A DNA stretch of 64,000 nt from positions 1-64,000 of the forward strand of contig NZ_LQGY01000035.1 of assembly GCF_001620055.1 (NCBI RefSeq), in the 5' to 3' direction. The position numbers were made by a program, and so were the translations under genes. The DNA is from Agromyces sp. NDB4Y10 (GTDB taxonomy: Bacteria > Actinomycetota > Actinomycetes > Actinomycetales > Microbacteriaceae). This document shows, piece after piece, positions 61,783 through 64,000 of this stretch (its first letter is position 1; each line of letters starts with the position of its first letter). The notes under the pieces are model-generated. The model did no database searches. It worked only from the letters and a program-made list of their open reading frames with translations, and was not told the DNA's origin.

Positions 61783-63198
61783 ATGGTGGGATCTGCTCTT
61801 CGCATGGATGTCACCGAGCTGCGCTCGCTCGCGCCCTTCGACGACACGACCCCGCGCGGCATCGCGGGAGACCTGGCACGACTGGTCAACAGCGGCGAAC
61901 TCGCCGGCGGCGCCCGCCTGCCCACCGTCCGCGAGCTGGCCTCCGAACTGGGGGTGAGCCCGGCCACGGTGAGCCAGGCCTGGCAGGCCCTCGCGCGCGC
62001 CGGTCTGATCGAGTCACGGGGTCGTGCGGGCAGCTTCGTGCGTCGCGGCGCCGCCGAGGGACCCGCCACGCGCATGCGCGGCATGGCCGCACCCGACGAC
62101 CCGGTGCGGCTGGACCTGTCGCGCGGCACGCCCGACCCGCTCCTGCTGCCGCCGCTCGGCGCGGCGATCTCGCGCATCTCGGCCCGCGCCGACGTCGGCA
62201 GCTACCAGGACGAGCCCGTGCTCCCCGCGCTCGCCGCGGTGCTGCGCCGGTCGTGGCCGAGCGACGCCGAGGCCCTCGTGGTCGTCGACGGCGCGCTCGA
62301 CGCGATCTCGCGCACCCTCGACCAGGTGGTGCGCTTCGGCGACCGCGTCGTCGTCGAGCACCCCGGGTTCCCGCCGTTCCTCGACCTGCTCGACCTGCTC
62401 GGCGCCGAGGCCGTCCCCGTCGCGATCGACGAGCACGGGATGTCGCCCGACGGACTCGCGGCGGCGCTGCGGCGCCGACCGAGCGCGGTGCTCCTGCAGC
62501 CGCGCGCGCAGAACCCCACGGGCGCGTCGATGACGCCCGAGCGCGTGGAGGCGCTCGCGCGCGTCATCCGCTCGGCCGAGGGCGTGGACGACCTCGTCGT
62601 CATCGAGGACGACCACTCGGGACTCATCTCGACCGAGGGCGACGTGACCCTCGGCACGCACCTGCCCGACCGCGTCGTGCACGTGCGCAGCTTCGCCAAG
62701 TCGCACGGCCCCGACCTGCGCATCGCCGCGGTCGGCGGTCCGCGCGACCTCGTCGGCCGCATCATGGCCCGGCGCATGCTCGGCCCGGGCTGGACCTCGC
62801 GGCTGCTGCAGTCGATCCTGCTCGACTTGCTCACGGATGGCGCCGCGATCGACGCCGTCGCCGAGGCCCGGCGCGCGTACTACACCCGCCAGCGCGCGCT
62901 CGGCGACGCGCTGCGCTCGCGCGGGGTGCCGGTCGCGCACGCCGACGGGATCAACCTGTGGATGCCCGTGCTGTCGGAGCGGTCGACGCTCGTGCAGCTC
63001 GCGGCGGCCGGCATCCGGGTCGCGGGCGGGACGCCGTTCCTCGCCGCGTCGGCGGGCGGGGCCGTGGTCGCGGGGGCGCGCCGCGGGCCCGAGGGCGAGT
63101 TCGTGCGGGTCACCGTGGGCGTGGTGCGCGAGGATGCGGCATCCGTCGCCGACGCGCTCGCGAGCGCGGCCCGCCACCTCGCGGCCGGCGGTTACTGA
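61783..63198 (+). CDS. MocR-type (GntR-aminotransferase) transcriptional regulator
   Basis: A 471-residue regulator. Residues about 20-90 are a GntR winged helix (AGDLARLVNSGELAGGARLP, ELASELGVSPATVSQAWQAL). From about residue 105 comes an aminotransferase-like PLP domain with QPRAQNPTGASMTPERVEAL, DDHSGLISTEGD and the PLP-lysine candidate in VRSFAKSHGPDLR. MocR proteins sense amino compounds such as GABA or beta-alanine. Its position divergent from a beta-alanine-forming pathway makes it the likely pathway regulator. AGGAGG lies only two bases before the ATG at 61783 and five before the next codon, GTG at 61786, which may be the real start. Confidence 0.9.
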   Translation: MVGSALRMDVTELRSLAPFDDTTPRGIAGDLARLVNSGELAGGARLPTVRELASELGVSPATVSQAWQALARAGLIESRGRAGSFVRRGAAEGPATRMRGMAAPDDPVRLDLSRGTPDPLLLPPLGAAISRISARADVGSYQDEPVLPALAAVLRRSWPSDAEALVVVDGALDAISRTLDQVVRFGDRVVVEHPGFPPFLDLLDLLGAEAVPVAIDEHGMSPDGLAAALRRRPSAVLLQPRAQNPTGASMTPERVEALARVIRSAEGVDDLVVIEDDHSGLISTEGDVTLGTHLPDRVVHVRSFAKSHGPDLRIAAVGGPRDLVGRIMARRMLGPGWTSRLLQSILLDLLTDGAAIDAVAEARRAYYTRQRALGDALRSRGVPVAHADGINLWMPVLSERSTLVQLAAAGIRVAGGTPFLAASAGGAVVAGARRGPEGEFVRVTVGVVREDAASVADALASAARHLAAGGY

Positions 63199-63243
63199 TC
63201 GTCGCCCCGTCCCGGGCGAGGCAGGTGAGCCGCGCGGCGCGGG

Positions 63244-64000
63244 TCAGGCGCGGGAGTGGTTCGGGGCCTTGGCGTAGTGGTCGGGGGACATCGTGAGCTC
63301 GGCCTGGCCGGCGGTGATCGAGCGCAGGTCGAGCACGTAGCGCGCGAGCTCGGCCTCGGGCACGTGCGCGACGACGCGGGCCCGTCCGCCGTCGGCCGCC
63401 TCGGTCGCGTGCACGCGTCCGCGACGGCCCGACAGGTCGGTGAGCACCGCGCCCTGCAGGTCGTTCGGCACGGTCACCGTCACCGCCGACACGGGCTCGA
63501 GCAGCACGGTGCCCGCCTCGGCGAGCGCCGCCTTCACCCCGATGGATGCCGCGGTGCGGAACGCCATCTCGGACGAGTCGACCGAGTGCGACTTGCCGTC
63601 GTACAGCTCGACGCGCACGTCGACCACCGGGTGCCCCTGCGGTCCGCCCGCGGCGAGCGCGTCGCGGGCGCCCTTCTCGACGGCGCCGATGTACTGGCGC
63701 GGCACCGCGCCGCCCGTGACCGAGTCGACGAACTCGAACCCGCTTCCGGGCGGCAGGGGCGAGACGCGCAGTTGCACGACGGCGAACTGCCCGTGCCCGC
63801 CCGACTGCTTCTTGAGCTTGCCCTCGACCTGCGCCGAGCCCGCGATCGTCTCCCGGTACGCGACGGGCGCGGGACCGGTGTTCACGTGCACCCCGAAGAC
63901 GCGGGCGAGCCGCTCCACGGCGACGGCGAGGTGGGTGTCGCCGAGGCCGCGCAGCACGGTCTGGTCGCCGGCACGGTCGACCACGAGGGTCGGATCCTCC
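63244..64000 (-). CDS. EF-G2-like translational GTPase, C-terminal part (5' end outside window)
   Basis: The open frame runs off the right edge of the window and so represents only the C-terminal 250 or so residues. The visible start, EDPTLVVDRAGDQTVLRG, and then HVNTGPAPVAYRETIAG, GGHGQFAVVQLRV and GYDGK-type strands (here LYDGKSHSVDSSEMAFR) correspond to domains III-V of EF-G. The domain IV tip and the YVLDLRSITAGQAELTM C-terminus fit the actinobacterial EF-G2/TetM-like paralogue rather than the main FusA, which is normally in the str operon. GTPase motifs lie outside the window. Convergent with the MocR gene, 45 bases away. Confidence 0.88.
   Translation of the reverse strand, partial: EDPTLVVDRAGDQTVLRGLGDTHLAVAVERLARVFGVHVNTGPAPVAYRETIAGSAQVEGKLKKQSGGHGQFAVVQLRVSPLPPGSGFEFVDSVTGGAVPRQYIGAVEKGARDALAAGGPQGHPVVDVRVELYDGKSHSVDSSEMAFRTAASIGVKAALAEAGTVLLEPVSAVTVTVPNDLQGAVLTDLSGRRGRVHATEAADGGRARVVAHVPEAELARYVLDLRSITAGQAELTMSPDHYAKAPNHSRA

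Overview
The window is a high-GC chromosomal segment from an actinobacterium, most likely a member of Microbacteriaceae (Agromyces/Microbacterium-like). The reasons are the strong C/G third-position bias, frequent GTG starts, many leaderless-type promoters (TANNNT six or seven bases before the start codon), the ubiquitous GGATGCCGC/GCGGCATCC motif, the intergenic palindromes beginning GGTGGTCGAGTAG, and actinobacterial families such as DUF3151, a YtrA-type GntR regulator, a DUF485+SSS symporter pair, EF-G2-like protein and an ErmE-like methylase. The family assignment is inference. I see no tRNA, rRNA, CRISPR array, insertion sequence or prophage gene, so this looks like ordinary core/accessory chromosome.

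Layout. 0.3-8.4 kb: purL, a convergent erm-type rRNA methylase with a candidate translational attenuator, an SRPBCC-NUDIX fusion, a hydrolase, and a leftward operon of chorismate mutase, SDR and two small proteins. 8.4-15.1 kb: a copper operon (copZ, His-rich exported protein, copA) behind two CsoR-type operators, a YtrA-like ABC operon with its own palindrome, and a DMT exporter. 15.4-21.5 kb: two sodium:solute symporter modules on either side of a LytS/LytTR two-component system, with three LytTR-like half-sites in the divergent promoter region. 21.5-33.4 kb: purA, DUF3151, NnrE, a secreted subtilase, argG, CorA, TetR, a SpoU methylase and small proteins. 33.5-38.8 kb: a manganese-type ABC transporter with its DtxR/MntR regulator, then a cNMP-domain flavoprotein paired with a UBP zinc finger. 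38.9-51.1 kb: a HAD phosphatase, a nucleoside hydrolase/ribokinase salvage pair, a very long disordered membrane protein coupled to pyrE, a ThrE exporter, a LysR gene divergent from a 40-residue membrane peptide, a membrane-anchored Mrr-like nuclease, a crotonase and a CinA-family amidase.

51.1-63.2 kb is the most coherent accessory system: a leftward gene set for reductive pyrimidine (or hydantoin) breakdown. It encodes a beta-ureidopropionase-like amidase, dihydropyrimidinase, an LLM-class F420/flavin oxidoreductase, a complete NMT1/THI5-like ABC transporter, a class III omega-aminotransferase and a (methyl)malonate-semialdehyde dehydrogenase, with a divergent MocR regulator. A normal dihydropyrimidine dehydrogenase is absent from the window; the LLM enzyme sits where the first reductive step would be expected. 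The window ends inside an EF-G2-like gene.

Many gene pairs share ATGA or GTGA start/stop overlaps, so operon structure is well supported. Start choices rest on these overlaps, on Shine-Dalgarno sequences, or on a TANNNT hexamer six to seven bases upstream; functional names rest on motifs read by eye, without database searches.
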